A DNA stretch of 64,000 nucleotides from Desulfatibacillum sp. (GCA_016342355.1 JAEINP010000008.1:1-64000); one strand, 5' to 3'. Positions 53,629 to 62,834 are shown, counted from the stretch's first letter. Numbers and translations are program-made. Notes: generated by a model from the letters alone, not told the origin.

Positions 53629-54759
53629 TTATCCTATGAGCTGAAGTACTGTCTGGGGCGCCGAATTTGCCTGGGCAAGCATGGCGGTACCGGACTGCAT
53701 CAGGATCTGGTTTTTGGTAAATGACGTCATTTCCGAGGCCATATCCACATCCTGGATGACGGACATGGCGGCAGTGTTGTTTTCGATGGCGATGTTCAGG
53801 TTGGCGAATGTATAGTCCAGCCTGTTCTGAATAGCACCGATTTCCGCCCGGGAAGAGTTGAGGGCGGTCATGGCGTTATCTATCATGTCAATGGAAGACC
53901 GGGCGTTGGCCAGGGTGGAAAGATCCACGCCGCCCACGGACAAACCGTTTTGGTTCATGGCATCCAGCTGGAAGCTGATGCGGTAATCACTGGTATTCTT
54001 TTCACCAACCTGGAAGGTGGCATCAGCGACGGACGCGGTCAAGGTATCGCCCACAGAGGCGACGCTGGTAGCCAGAGCCGCGGAATCCGCTGCCGTGGTG
54101 GTCTTAAAGGACACCCCAAAGGTGCTGAAATCGTAGGAATCGCCGCCAGACCCGACTGTCAGGGTCTGGGTTTCCACAGTGCCGGTTCCGGTGTACACCA
54201 TGGTAATAACCGAGGCTCCGGCAGAGGTGAAGTGAATGCTATCAGCGTCCGTCCCCTTGAAATTGGACACATCGAAGTCATACATGTTACTGACCGACCC
54301 CACACTTCCGGCATCAGCAGCCACCAAGCCCTTGGTGCCGTATCCTGTAAGCAGGGAGGAACCCTGGAAGGTGGTGGTGGTGGCGATCCGGTCCATTTCC
54401 GTAAGCAACTGGGTTGCTTCTGCGTTGAGGTCACTCAGGTTCTGTTCGTTGTTCTTGGATGATGCCTGGGTGGACAGTTCCTTCAACCGCACCAAAATGG
54501 AGTCGATTTGCTCCACGCCGCCTTCTGCGATCTGCAATAGGGAATTGGCCTGGGTGGTGTTGTTGGCAGCGACTGCCTGTGATTTTACTTGTGCGTCGAA
54601 TTTGCGGGACATGGAAAGTCCTGCGGCATCGTCTTTTGCGCGGTTGATCCGTAAACCGGATGATAAGCGTTCCAGGGACTTGCTCACTTTGGAATCAGTG
54701 ATTCCTAATTGCCTGTGCGCAGCGATTGCCGAGATGTTGTTTGCGACTCTGAGACCCAT
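53629..54759 (-). CDS. Flagellin (copy 1)
   Basis: A 376-residue flagellin. Conserved N-terminal D0/D1 (MGLRVANNISAIAAHRQLG ... SGLRINRAKDDAAGLSMSRKF), a short variable middle (about 150-270), and C-terminal D1/D0 (NARSSIDMIDNAMTALNSSRAEIGAIQNRLDYT, then ENTAA-like NNTAAMSVIQDVDMASEM ending PQTVLQLIG). The true start is 54759 (AAGGAGGA upstream); the frame runs further to 54798. About 13 of 376 residues differ from copy 2. The middle is small, so the filament surface domain is modest. Exported and chaperoned by FliS. Confidence 0.97.
   Translation of the reverse strand: MGLRVANNISAIAAHRQLGITDSKVSKSLERLSSGLRINRAKDDAAGLSMSRKFDAQVKSQAVAANNTTQANSLLQIAEGGVEQIDSILVRLKELSTQASSKNNEQNLSDLNAEATQLLTEMDRIATTTTFQGSSLLTGYGTKGLVAADAGSVGSVSNMYDFDVSNFKGTDADSIHFTSAGASVITMVYTGTGTVETQTLTVGSGGDSYDFSTFGVSFKTTTAADSAALATSVASVGDTLTASVADATFQVGEKNTSDYRISFQLDAMNQNGLSVGGVDLSTLANARSSIDMIDNAMTALNSSRAEIGAIQNRLDYTFANLNIAIENNTAAMSVIQDVDMASEMTSFTKNQILMQSGTAMLAQANSAPQTVLQLIG
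54655..54735 (-). other. Diverged codon patch in flagellin copy 1 (codons 9-35)
   Basis: Codons 9-35 use a different codon from copy 2 at 22 of 27 positions, yet only one residue differs (Ala13 versus Ser13). Codons 36-65 differ at only 5 of 30. The equivalent patch in copy 2 is 56188-56268. The boundary looks like the edge of a gene-conversion tract. Confidence 0.75.
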
Positions 54760-54874
54760 GTTAAAATCCTCCTTGAAAATGGCGGCCGGATTCCTCAAAC
54801 CGACAACCTTTTCTGACTTCCTTGCCAGAAGTCCAAAAACTGCTGTGTACTGATCCTGCTTATGATGCTTCGGC

Positions 54875-54885
54875 TCACCTCCTTT
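54875..54885 (-). promoter_or_regulatory. Shine-Dalgarno-like element in flagellin 1 leader
   Basis: AAAGGAGGTGA on the minus strand, an almost perfect match to the anti-16S sequence, lies about 116 bases upstream of the start codon with no usable start nearby. The flagellin 2 leader has the identical element at 56422-56432. A weak sigma-28-like -10 (GTCGATAT, 54931-54924) lies about 40 bases further upstream, while its -35 is poor. The rest of 54760-55161 is AT-rich spacer with hairpins near its far end. Confidence 0.5.
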
Positions 54886-55056
54886 CGAAAACTTCGGAAA
54901 CTTTTACTCTTTCCTTACTTAATATATCGACATTCCGACTTTGTTTCTTGAGATATTATTTATGTTACTTACTGTTTTATTTTATTATTCTCGTACTAAT
55001 TACTACTAAAATTTTAAAAATTTCCCTTTGGATTTTTTACTAACTTTGAGTGAGAT

Positions 55057-55144
55057 GGGCCCGGACGTAGCCCGGGCCCTGAGGTGAAAGTGAGAGTGAA
55101 ATAAAATGCTATGATTTGAATGGGGACCCGGCGGACCGGGTCCC
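55057..55144 (-). terminator. Two tandem GC-rich hairpins after flagellin gene 2
   Basis: Hairpin one: GGGACCCGG (55123-55131) / CCGGGTCCC (55136-55144), 18 bases past the flagellin 2 stop. Hairpin two: GGGCCCGG (55057-55064) / CCGGGCCC (55072-55079). Neither has a clear T-run on the minus strand. They may protect abundant flagellin mRNA or terminate together with Rho. Confidence 0.6.
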
Positions 55145-55161
55145 ATGGATGAGCGTGACGC

Positions 55162-56292
55162 TTAGCCTATGAGGCTGAGTATGTTCTGGGGAGCCGAGTT
55201 TGCCTGGGCAAGCATGGCGGTACCGGACTGCATGAGGATCTGATTCTTGGTGAACGATGTCATTTCCGAGGCCATATCCACATCCTGGATAACGGACATG
55301 GCGGCGGTGTTGTTTTCGATGGCGATGTTCAGGTTGGCGAAGGTGTAATCCAGCCTGTTTTGGATAGCCCCGATTTTGGCCCGGGAAGTATTGAGGGCGC
55401 TCATGGCGTTATCAATCATGTCGATGGAAGACCGGGCGTTGGCCAGGGTGGACATATCCACACCGCCGACTGACAAACCACCTGAGTTCATGGCATCCAG
55501 CTGGAAACTGATGCGGTAGTCACTGGTGTTCTTTTCACCCACCTGGAAGGTGGCATCAGCGACGGATGCGGTCAAGGTGTCGCCCACAGAGGCAACGCTG
55601 GTAGCCAGGGCTGCGGAATCCGCTGCCGTGGTGGTCTTGAAAGACACTCCAAAGGTGCTGAAATCGTAAGTATCGCCGCCGGACCCGACTGTCAGGGTCT
55701 GGGTTTCCACTGTACCGGTTCCAGTGTACACCATGGTGATAACGGAAGCGCCGGCAGAGGTGAAGTGAATGCTATCGGCGTCCGACCCCTTAAAATTGGA
55801 CACGTCGAAGTCGTACATGTTGCTGACCGACCCCACACTGCCGGCATCAGCCGCCACCAAGCCCTTGGTGCCGTACCCTGTGAGCAGGGAGGAACCCTGG
55901 AAGGTGGTGGTTGTGGCGATCCGGTCCATTTCCGTGAGCAACTGAGTTGCTTCTGCGTTAAGGTCACTCAGGTTCTGTTCGTTGTTCTTAGATGATGCCT
56001 GGGTGGACAGTTCCTTCAAACGCACCAAGATGGCGTCAATTTGCTCCACGCCGCCTTCTGCAATCTGCAGCAGGGAGTTTGCTTGGGTGGTGTTGTTGGC
56101 AGCGACTGCCTGGGATTTGACTTGTGCATCGAATTTACGGGACATGGAAAGTCCTGCGGCATCGTCTTTTGCACGGTTGATCCGTAAGCCTGAAGAAAGT
56201 CTTTCTAATGATTTTGAAACCTTGGAGTCGGTGATACCAAGTTGACGGTGGGCGCTTATGGCGGAAATGTTGTTTGCGACTCTGAGACCCAT
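55162..56292 (-). CDS. Flagellin (copy 2)
   Basis: A 376-residue flagellin about 96-97 percent identical to copy 1 by direct comparison. Differences cluster at the C-terminal end (MNSGG versus MNQNG; PQNILSLIG versus PQTVLQLIG) and include Ser13 for Ala13. Same short middle domain. CAAGGAGGATTT precedes the ATG, as in copy 1. It has the better sigma-28 promoter of the pair and is followed by two hairpins. A tandem duplication kept alike by conversion or selection fits. Confidence 0.97.
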   Translation of the reverse strand: MGLRVANNISAISAHRQLGITDSKVSKSLERLSSGLRINRAKDDAAGLSMSRKFDAQVKSQAVAANNTTQANSLLQIAEGGVEQIDAILVRLKELSTQASSKNNEQNLSDLNAEATQLLTEMDRIATTTTFQGSSLLTGYGTKGLVAADAGSVGSVSNMYDFDVSNFKGSDADSIHFTSAGASVITMVYTGTGTVETQTLTVGSGGDTYDFSTFGVSFKTTTAADSAALATSVASVGDTLTASVADATFQVGEKNTSDYRISFQLDAMNSGGLSVGGVDMSTLANARSSIDMIDNAMSALNTSRAKIGAIQNRLDYTFANLNIAIENNTAAMSVIQDVDMASEMTSFTKNQILMQSGTAMLAQANSAPQNILSLIG

Positions 56293-56421
56293 GATAAATC
56301 CTCCTTGATTTGAAGCCGGTATTTTTTTCCCGGCGTTTTTTTAATCGGCATCCGTGCCGAAGTTCTTACTGAAAATTAGGTTGGTGTTTGTTCAAGGTTA
56401 ATCCGTTAGCCTTAAGAAGTC

Positions 56422-56432
56422 TCACCTCCTTT
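56422..56432 (-). promoter_or_regulatory. Shine-Dalgarno-like element in flagellin 2 leader
   Basis: AAAGGAGGTGA, identical to the one ahead of flagellin 1, starts about 25 bases after the predicted transcription start and lies 130 bases before the start codon. Together with the true ribosome site it gives two GGA-containing sites in the leader, an arrangement like the CsrA sites on Bacillus hag mRNA. No csrA or fliW is in the window. Confidence 0.5.
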
Positions 56433-56461
56433 ATTTTCATGTTCCGTATGTCTTAGTTACT

Positions 56462-56488
56462 GTATCGGAACTCGGACAAAGAACTTTA
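56462..56488 (-). promoter_or_regulatory. Sigma-28 (FliA) promoter of flagellin 2
   Basis: TAAAGTTC (56488-56481), an 11-base spacer and TCCGATAC (56469-56462) match TAAAGTTT-N11-GCCGATAA at 13 of 16 positions with exact spacing. The start would be near 56455, giving a leader of about 160 bases. Confidence 0.8.
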
Positions 56489-56510
56489 AGAAAATTCTTT
56501 GCTCCAAACG

Positions 56511-56542
56511 CAAAAAACCTTCCCCAAAGGGAAGGTTTTTTT
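56511..56542. terminator. Bidirectional rho-independent terminator
   Basis: AAAACCTTCCC (56514-56524) / GGGAAGGTTTT (56529-56539) with loop CAAA and A/T runs on both sides. It lies about 30 bases beyond the stop of the Maf gene and separates the glycosylation operon from the flagellin genes. Confidence 0.85.
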
Positions 56543-56571
56543 AAACGCCTGAAATTAATACATTATTCAAA

Positions 56572-58440
56572 TCATGATTGGGAAAGCGCCCTTTCCCCCA
56601 TTTCCAATGCCTCGTTCAACGACAGGCACAATTGGCCAAAAGCCCCCATAAAAAACTCGGCCAGCTTCAGGCGATAGGCGTTGCCCCAGTCCTCATCCTC
56701 GAACCGGTCCAGGGCAACCTCCCACTCCATGACAAGGGGAACGATCTCCGTATGAAAATATTCCTGCAACGAGAATATAAATGGAGACATGGTAAGGTCC
56801 GCGATAATGGAGTCCACGGATTGCATGGCATGATTAACTCCCGCCCTCAACACAAAATCCATGTCCCCCTCCATGGCCTCCAACTTTCGAAGCAAAGGCC
56901 CTACGATTTCCAGCCCTTGTTTGCACCGGGCGATGGCTGTTTCACTGTTTTCCTTCCACTCTTTCAATACATGGAGGTTTTCCTTGGCAGGGTTGGAGCC
57001 CTTGGCCTTGGACACAATGGAAAGAGCCCTGTCCCTGGGGCCGAACTCTTCCGTGCAATATGTGTCGATGGCCTGGGCCAGGGGCATGACCTTGGTCCCC
57101 ACGATCCTTGCTCCCCCTTCCGTGGCGTTGATGACCGTTCCCTCATAGGTGGCGAATCTGGCCTCATAGTCCTTCATGCATTTGTACCAAATTTCACAGG
57201 TAACCACGTCTTCCCCCAGGTTGCCGGGCACAGTAAAGGTGTTACCCGTGAAGGTGCTCTGCTTGGTGCCAAAGGCATTGCCCGCCGCATGGGTAAGGCC
57301 GTTCGGGTCCTGGGCCAGGTCATTGCCCACCAGTATAATAGGGTCGCATCCCATGAGTTTGGCCAGTTCAAACCCGGCGATGGCTGTGGACAGGCCCATA
57401 TCCAGGACGTCCTGGTCCATGCCTAAGTCCAGGAAAAACTTGTACCGTCTCGTCATGAAGAGTTTGGGGCCTTTGTGGGCATGCACAGAACTGGGATGGG
57501 CGAAGGAGGGTACCAGATGGATGGTTTTTTCCATATTTTTCAGGCCTATGAAGAACTTGTCAATGCCCGGGGTGCGCTCGATGGTCGTGGCGAAATGGGG
57601 ATACAAACCCATGTTGTGGAGAATCTTGAGGGACGCATCCACGCTGATAATCACTGCCTTATTGGTGATTAGCTTGAGCTGGTGCATGTTTTTTTTGAGA
57701 GAAGGCCCGGTCGCCACAATGATCGCCGGTTTTTTTTCAAAAGCGTTTTCCACACACCGTAAATTGGGGGACTTGTCATAGAGATCCAGATTGCGGAAAA
57801 AATTTTCGTAGGAGGCCAGAGTGTCGTAGGGCTCATTGCCCCGGAGAGCGATCCAAAGGTCGCCCATGTCGGCAATGGCTTTGCGGGCCGAGTCGTAATA
57901 CTCGGGATCAATCGCCAGGGACGCAGGCCAGGGCGCCCACCTGAGAGCCTTGAAATACCGGTAACAGAGGTTGTCCATGGCTGCCTTGACCTGGGTGAAC
58001 AGGTCGTCTTCACGGCTTTCGCAAAGAATTCTTATGTCCGGATTTTCCAGGGGGCCGGTAAGGTCTGTCACCTCCATGGCCATTTTCAAGCATTCCAGGT
58101 CCTTCTCCACCACAAGCACCCGTTTGAGGCGGCCGGAATCCTTCATGAGGTGATCCAGGAACAAAAGCTGATAACCCAGTCCTACCCCAAAAAGCACCAC
58201 AAAGGGAGCCTTTTCCATGGAGGCGCCTTCAAAGACATTTTTCACATGAAGGAGGGGGGCCATGGTATCATCATAAAATATGACGTTCTTTTCAGGAGTG
58301 GACCAAGCTAGGTTGGGCGGCCCATTATCAGGGGAAGATATAAGGTGATAATTCCCCGAGCCTGCTCCTGCCAAGCGGTGGGCCATCTCCGGGTATCTCT
58401 CCCTCAATTTCTTTAAATTATTAACAAATATCGAATTCAT
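56572..58440 (-). CDS. Motility-associated glycosyltransferase Maf (DUF115)
   Basis: About 622 residues. An N-terminal Maf domain (with FVVLFGVGLGYQLLFLDHL near residue 80) is followed by a DUF115/MptE-like domain (PAIIVATGPSLKKN near 240, then VIISVDASLKILHNMG and TTIERTPG). Maf proteins transfer nonulosonic-type sugars to flagellin in several genera, and the gene sits next to the flagellins. The start at 58440 follows GGAGGG and overlaps the upstream stop as ATGA. It closes the operon before a bidirectional terminator. Confidence 0.9.
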   Translation of the reverse strand: MNSIFVNNLKKLRERYPEMAHRLAGAGSGNYHLISSPDNGPPNLAWSTPEKNVIFYDDTMAPLLHVKNVFEGASMEKAPFVVLFGVGLGYQLLFLDHLMKDSGRLKRVLVVEKDLECLKMAMEVTDLTGPLENPDIRILCESREDDLFTQVKAAMDNLCYRYFKALRWAPWPASLAIDPEYYDSARKAIADMGDLWIALRGNEPYDTLASYENFFRNLDLYDKSPNLRCVENAFEKKPAIIVATGPSLKKNMHQLKLITNKAVIISVDASLKILHNMGLYPHFATTIERTPGIDKFFIGLKNMEKTIHLVPSFAHPSSVHAHKGPKLFMTRRYKFFLDLGMDQDVLDMGLSTAIAGFELAKLMGCDPIILVGNDLAQDPNGLTHAAGNAFGTKQSTFTGNTFTVPGNLGEDVVTCEIWYKCMKDYEARFATYEGTVINATEGGARIVGTKVMPLAQAIDTYCTEEFGPRDRALSIVSKAKGSNPAKENLHVLKEWKENSETAIARCKQGLEIVGPLLRKLEAMEGDMDFVLRAGVNHAMQSVDSIIADLTMSPFIFSLQEYFHTEIVPLVMEWEVALDRFEDEDWGNAYRLKLAEFFMGAFGQLCLSLNEALEMGERALSQS

Positions 58441-60836
58441 GTTCCCTCCTGACCCGAGACCAGGCATACCGCTCCATTTAATAAAAGAAACCGTTCTTCC
58501 ATATGCCCGGTTTTTTCCAGGGCGCTCGCCACTGTCTCCACCTTGGCCATAAAATCCATACCCTGATCAAAAGCAGCCTCCTTGTCCCCCTTGATCAGGT
58601 AGCCGAGGTCCTCCAAGCATGAAAGAGCCCCGTGGACCACCCCCAGGGCGGACAGGGTAAAAAACCTGGAAGCCTGGGCCAAAAGAAAGCCCGGGTCCTT
58701 GTCCAGAACAACCTGCAGCAACTCCACGGCTCCGTCCACATCCTGGCCGCCCAGGCACGCCAATGCCTTGTGGGTAAGGAAGCTCTTTTCCTCATGGGAA
58801 TTTTCAAAGGATTGATCATCGGTTTCAAATTTCAGAGCAGCCAGAGCTTCGAAATCGCTGTTCTTTAATAAATAGGATGCATAAGCATTGAGCACGGGAG
58901 GGGAGTCATGCCCCTTTTCCAGCAGATCCTCGTAATTTTTCCGGGCGAATTCCGGGTCCGTGTCCTCCATCATAAGGGCCAGACGCAGGATCAAGCGCCA
59001 GTTGTCCGATTCCACCGGATGCAACTGGTTGAGAATTCTAAGCCAATGCAGACTTTTTTCCTCGTGGCCTATGGATGAAAAATCTTGCACCGCGTTGGTG
59101 ACAACGGACAGGGAGGGATTTTCCGTTGCGTCATAGGCTTTTTCCTTTCTCATGACCCTGAACTCCCGGCCGTATTCGTCATGGATAACGTTCAGTTGCC
59201 CGGGGGGAATGCTTTTGACGTTGATCTTTAAAGCTGCCAGGGAAGATGCCACAGACTCCACCACCCTGCCCTCAAAACGGATTTCGGGAATCCGGGGAAA
59301 AATCCTTATGGCCGAGGTCTGGGGGATAAAATTATCTGGCAGTGCAGAGATGATAAGCCAGTCCGTAGTGACATCGGTCCGGCCGACAGGCAGTTCATAA
59401 GCCACCCTGGACTGCTTGGACAGGAGGGCCTTTAGAAAAAGCAGATTGATGCGATGGAAAGGAGACAAACGCTCGTCTGCATCCAGAAAAAAAACATAGT
59501 CCCCGGTGGCCTTTTCCATGGCAAGGTTGCGGGGGGCGGAAAAATCATCCCCCCAGGGATGCTCAAAGACCAGAGCTCCCATTTCCCTGGCTATTTCCTT
59601 GGTGTTATCTGCGGAACCCGTATCCACCACAACCATTTCGTCCACCAATCCGGCGACAGAGGCCAAAGCCCTGGGCAGGGCGTCCGCCTCATCCCTGGCG
59701 ATCATACACAGGCTGAGGCGAATGTCCTTTTCCTGGTTGGCTTCCATGCTTTTCATGAAAAAATCTATACCGGACCGCACACCGTCTTCCAGCAAGGGAG
59801 ATTCCAAAGCCTTTTGAAATGCCTCCCGAGCCCTTTGATGCTTCCCGGTAATCAGGTACATTTTCCCCAGATTGAATAAAGCTTCGGGATCTTCCTGATC
59901 CAGGTCCCTGGCCTTTTCAAAATAGTCCATGGCCTCGTCCAGCCTGCCCCGCATGGTTAGGACCGCACCGCATACCTGGGCCAGCATGGGGCTTTGGACA
60001 AACCAATGCCCGGGAACCAAGGGGACCAGTTTTTCGGCGGATTCAAAATCACCCGTGAGGGTGAGGTAATTGAACGCATAGGTAAGAATTTCCGTATTCC
60101 CCAGGCCCTCTTCCATTCCCCGGATGATGCCGGGTATATGGGCCTTCCTGATAAGCAAATACATGGAAGGCGGCCACACAAAACGGGCGCAAAACCGTGT
60201 GTCGTCATAAAACTGCTGATGGCCTTGCTTGAACATTTCCAGGGCAGGGGGTTTTTCCGGAGGCGTTTTAACATATTCGCCTTTGGCAACCAGGGTCAGG
60301 GGCGCGAGTTTTAATTTGATGGCCTGAGGCAGATTATCCACCAAAAGAACGTCCTGCCCCATCCTGGATATGCGCACACTCAATGTTTTGCCCTGAAAAG
60401 CAGCCCGGGGTATGAGACGAGGCTCCTGGGTTATGACCGTGGAAATAAACTCCCCGGGATTGTCGTACACATCCCGGGTTCCCGCCCATTCGTACCTGCT
60501 CAGGATGGAAGCGGACAGACGATTTTTGACTGTCACCAGAAGGGGTTTCTTTTTAGCGCCCGCCAACAGGTCCAGAGCATTTTGCAGGCCCTGAGGATCC
60601 AGGCTTTCCTTCTTGCGGGAGAGCAAAATCCACTCTGTTTTTGCCTGACTCAAATCCAACAGCACACGTTCCCCTTCCCGGGTTGCCCGAATTGACCCAA
60701 GGGTTTCATCAGGCTCCAACTTATCCGGAGAACAAATATGCAGTTCCAGCACGGGCTCTTCCCAAACAGAAAAATCCTCACTGTCCGGGACGGTAACCAG
60801 ACCCAGGATCCGGGAATTTTCATTAGTATTATTCAT
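58437..60836 (-). CDS. Family 2 glycosyltransferase with TPR repeats
   Basis: About 799 residues. The N-terminal 200 residues are an unassigned domain. TPR-type repeats follow (about 285-350, EAMDYFEKARDLDQEDPEALFNLGKMY). A GT2 catalytic domain begins near 374 (LSLCMIARDEADALPRALASV, VVVDTGSADNTKEIA), with the DxD-type LDADER near 452. A C-terminal helical-repeat region closes it. It should add a nucleotide-activated sugar, probably on flagellin, given its place next to Maf. The ATG at 60836 follows GGAGAG and overlaps the preceding stop (ATGA). Confidence 0.88.
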   Translation of the reverse strand: MNNTNENSRILGLVTVPDSEDFSVWEEPVLELHICSPDKLEPDETLGSIRATREGERVLLDLSQAKTEWILLSRKKESLDPQGLQNALDLLAGAKKKPLLVTVKNRLSASILSRYEWAGTRDVYDNPGEFISTVITQEPRLIPRAAFQGKTLSVRISRMGQDVLLVDNLPQAIKLKLAPLTLVAKGEYVKTPPEKPPALEMFKQGHQQFYDDTRFCARFVWPPSMYLLIRKAHIPGIIRGMEEGLGNTEILTYAFNYLTLTGDFESAEKLVPLVPGHWFVQSPMLAQVCGAVLTMRGRLDEAMDYFEKARDLDQEDPEALFNLGKMYLITGKHQRAREAFQKALESPLLEDGVRSGIDFFMKSMEANQEKDIRLSLCMIARDEADALPRALASVAGLVDEMVVVDTGSADNTKEIAREMGALVFEHPWGDDFSAPRNLAMEKATGDYVFFLDADERLSPFHRINLLFLKALLSKQSRVAYELPVGRTDVTTDWLIISALPDNFIPQTSAIRIFPRIPEIRFEGRVVESVASSLAALKINVKSIPPGQLNVIHDEYGREFRVMRKEKAYDATENPSLSVVTNAVQDFSSIGHEEKSLHWLRILNQLHPVESDNWRLILRLALMMEDTDPEFARKNYEDLLEKGHDSPPVLNAYASYLLKNSDFEALAALKFETDDQSFENSHEEKSFLTHKALACLGGQDVDGAVELLQVVLDKDPGFLLAQASRFFTLSALGVVHGALSCLEDLGYLIKGDKEAAFDQGMDFMAKVETVASALEKTGHMEERFLLLNGAVCLVSGQEGT

Positions 60837-61405
60837 GGTTCTCTCCAAAAGCTAAGGGAATCCCGCTGGGATTTTATAGACCCGAACCATAATTCGTCCT
60901 GATATTCACCATAGACCAGCGAGTGTTCCCGCCAACGGCCTTCCTCCACCATGTTTAGGCGTCTTGCGCCCTCCAGGCAGGCTATGTTGCCTTCCAGGAT
61001 GCCCATGTACAGGCGGCGGAGCCCCAACACATCAAAGGCATAGGGGATGATGAGGGATAAAACCGCATGGGCGCATTCCGGGCGGGCGTGCTTTTTATCA
61101 CCAATCATAAGCCCTATGTCTGCGGTGCCGCTAATCCAGTTGATGGCGTTAAGCGTCACATTGCCCACGTGTTTGTCCCTGTCCTGGTGATGGACAATGG
61201 CAAATGCCACGCCTGTTGTAGAGCTGTCAAAACGGGCCACGTATTGGGACAAATCTTCCAGGGTGCATGGAAACTTGCCTACGGTGAGATAGGCGTTGAC
61301 CTCGGGATCGGAAATCCACTTAAGGTATTTGGCATTGGCGTCCTCGGCCATGAGCTTCCTCAGACCGTAACTCCCTAAACGCATGATAATGGGTGCACTA
61401 TCCAT
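60833..61405 (-). CDS. GNAT acetyltransferase (RimJ/PseH-like)
   Basis: A 190-residue N-acetyltransferase of the GNAT fold. The RimJ/RimL-type start KYLKWISDPEVNAYL and the acyl-CoA-binding stretch around GLMIGDKKHARPECAHAVLSL are visible; that stretch lacks the usual Q/RxxGxG/A spacing and is the weakest match. The start at 61405 follows AAGGAGA. In sugar clusters such proteins acetylate amino-sugar nucleotides, as PseH does. Its partner GNAT is encoded at 62827. Confidence 0.8.
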   Translation of the reverse strand: MDSAPIIMRLGSYGLRKLMAEDANAKYLKWISDPEVNAYLTVGKFPCTLEDLSQYVARFDSSTTGVAFAIVHHQDRDKHVGNVTLNAINWISGTADIGLMIGDKKHARPECAHAVLSLIIPYAFDVLGLRRLYMGILEGNIACLEGARRLNMVEEGRWREHSLVYGEYQDELWFGSIKSQRDSLSFWREP

Positions 61406-61415
61406 TTTCCTCTCC

Positions 61416-62834
61416 TTAGCTATCTTCCATGTCCAGATCAATGACGCCCTGCCGGTTCAGTCGATTTTTGGATGGCTCGGGGCAGGAACCCTCGCGTTCC
61501 CGGTAAATCGGGCTGTAATTCAGGTCCACCAAACCCTTTTCATAAAAACGCCGGGCGTACTTGGCCACCCGGTCAAAGCTCAGGTCCAGATCCTGGCTGA
61601 TTTCCAGGACGGATTTGTCTCCTTCAAAGGCCAATAGGATTTGTTCAATGGCATCGTCTTTGTTCAGGTCCTCGTACAGGCCGTATTTGGATAAAAACAG
61701 GTTACCTGTATATTTTCGGGCCGGATACCAATTGGTTTCCAGCATATTGATAAAACGCTTACAGGTGTCCAAAGACTCCTTGATCATTCCCATGCTGATG
61801 ATGTCCGGGGAATCGTCGCTGGTATGGTATTCAGGATATGGCCACCGGGTGAGGGAAATGCAGGGGATGTTGATACCCGGACCATTTATATTGATTTCGT
61901 CGTTGCAAATAACCTTACGGAAAGCACCCACGCCGTAGGGTTTTTCATTATGGGCTACGGCCAGCTCCATGAGTTGATCTATCACGGTGTTTCCCTGGCG
62001 GGAATACTGGATTTTAAGGTGATTCCTGTTGCCAAGCATCTCCAAAAAAACCGCGCCCTTGAAATCAGGAATCAAATGCCGGTTTTTATAAAAATAGCAC
62101 AGGGAGCCAATGTTTTCAGGATGGGTGATGAGCCGATAGGTGAAATGACTGGCCGGAGAACTGGCAAGCCACTTCATGAGCATAAGCCCCAAAGCCACGC
62201 CCGCCAGCCCGTCGTTCACCTGGCCTGGATGGCATAAATGGGCGGACAAGAGGATGGATTCCCGGGATTGGCCCGGAACCACCCACTCCCCCACCTTCAT
62301 TTCACCGGATTCAAAACGGGTGTCCACCACCACATTATAAGGTCCCTCTCCCAGGCCCTTGACCACGTTATATGGCAGGCAAAAGCTCCAGTCCTCTTTA
62401 TAATAATGATAGTGATAGGGAATGGCCGCCGGACGGTCCGGGTTGGTGACCACATGCTTTAACAGTTCCTGTTTATCGAGGTCGCCCCTAAAGGGTATGG
62501 AATAGGAGGACAAATACAGGGGATGGAGAAAAAAATCAGCAATGGTCTTGCCGTCAGCATCCTTTATATAAGCCTCGTTGACCACCCATTTTTTCGGAAC
62601 CTTCCAGGTAAAGACTTCGGCGCCGCTTTTTACGGCATGGACTTTCATGGGCAGGATGTTACCCAGGTAGTCCAGGGCCTTATCGTAATCGTCGGAAACA
62701 AGGGTCCTGTCCAAGATGTGTAGATCCCGGCAAATATCCATGACACCGGCAACCTCCGGGTCATGGGCCAGGTCTTCGCCGGGTATTGCAAGGTCAAAGG
62801 AAGGCTTGAAATCAAATTTCCATTTATTATGCAT
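61416..62834 (-). CDS. DUF4910/DUF2172 aminopeptidase-like protein with winged-helix tail
   Basis: A 472-residue protein of the aminopeptidase-like family that recurs in polysaccharide loci. Zinc-peptidase-like residues lie in SAHLCHPGQVNDGLAGVALG, FLEMLGNR and YHTSDDSPD; the metal-ligand pattern is what M28-like enzymes show. A C-terminal winged helix (about 400-460, QILLAFEGDKSVLEISQDLD) matches the family HTH. It ends 10 bases before the GNAT gene at 60833-61405. A role in hydrolysing an N-acyl or peptide link in a sugar pathway is inference. The start at 62834 overlaps the upstream stop by eight bases. Confidence 0.85.
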   Translation of the reverse strand: MHNKWKFDFKPSFDLAIPGEDLAHDPEVAGVMDICRDLHILDRTLVSDDYDKALDYLGNILPMKVHAVKSGAEVFTWKVPKKWVVNEAYIKDADGKTIADFFLHPLYLSSYSIPFRGDLDKQELLKHVVTNPDRPAAIPYHYHYYKEDWSFCLPYNVVKGLGEGPYNVVVDTRFESGEMKVGEWVVPGQSRESILLSAHLCHPGQVNDGLAGVALGLMLMKWLASSPASHFTYRLITHPENIGSLCYFYKNRHLIPDFKGAVFLEMLGNRNHLKIQYSRQGNTVIDQLMELAVAHNEKPYGVGAFRKVICNDEININGPGINIPCISLTRWPYPEYHTSDDSPDIISMGMIKESLDTCKRFINMLETNWYPARKYTGNLFLSKYGLYEDLNKDDAIEQILLAFEGDKSVLEISQDLDLSFDRVAKYARRFYEKGLVDLNYSPIYREREGSCPEPSKNRLNRQGVIDLDMEDS

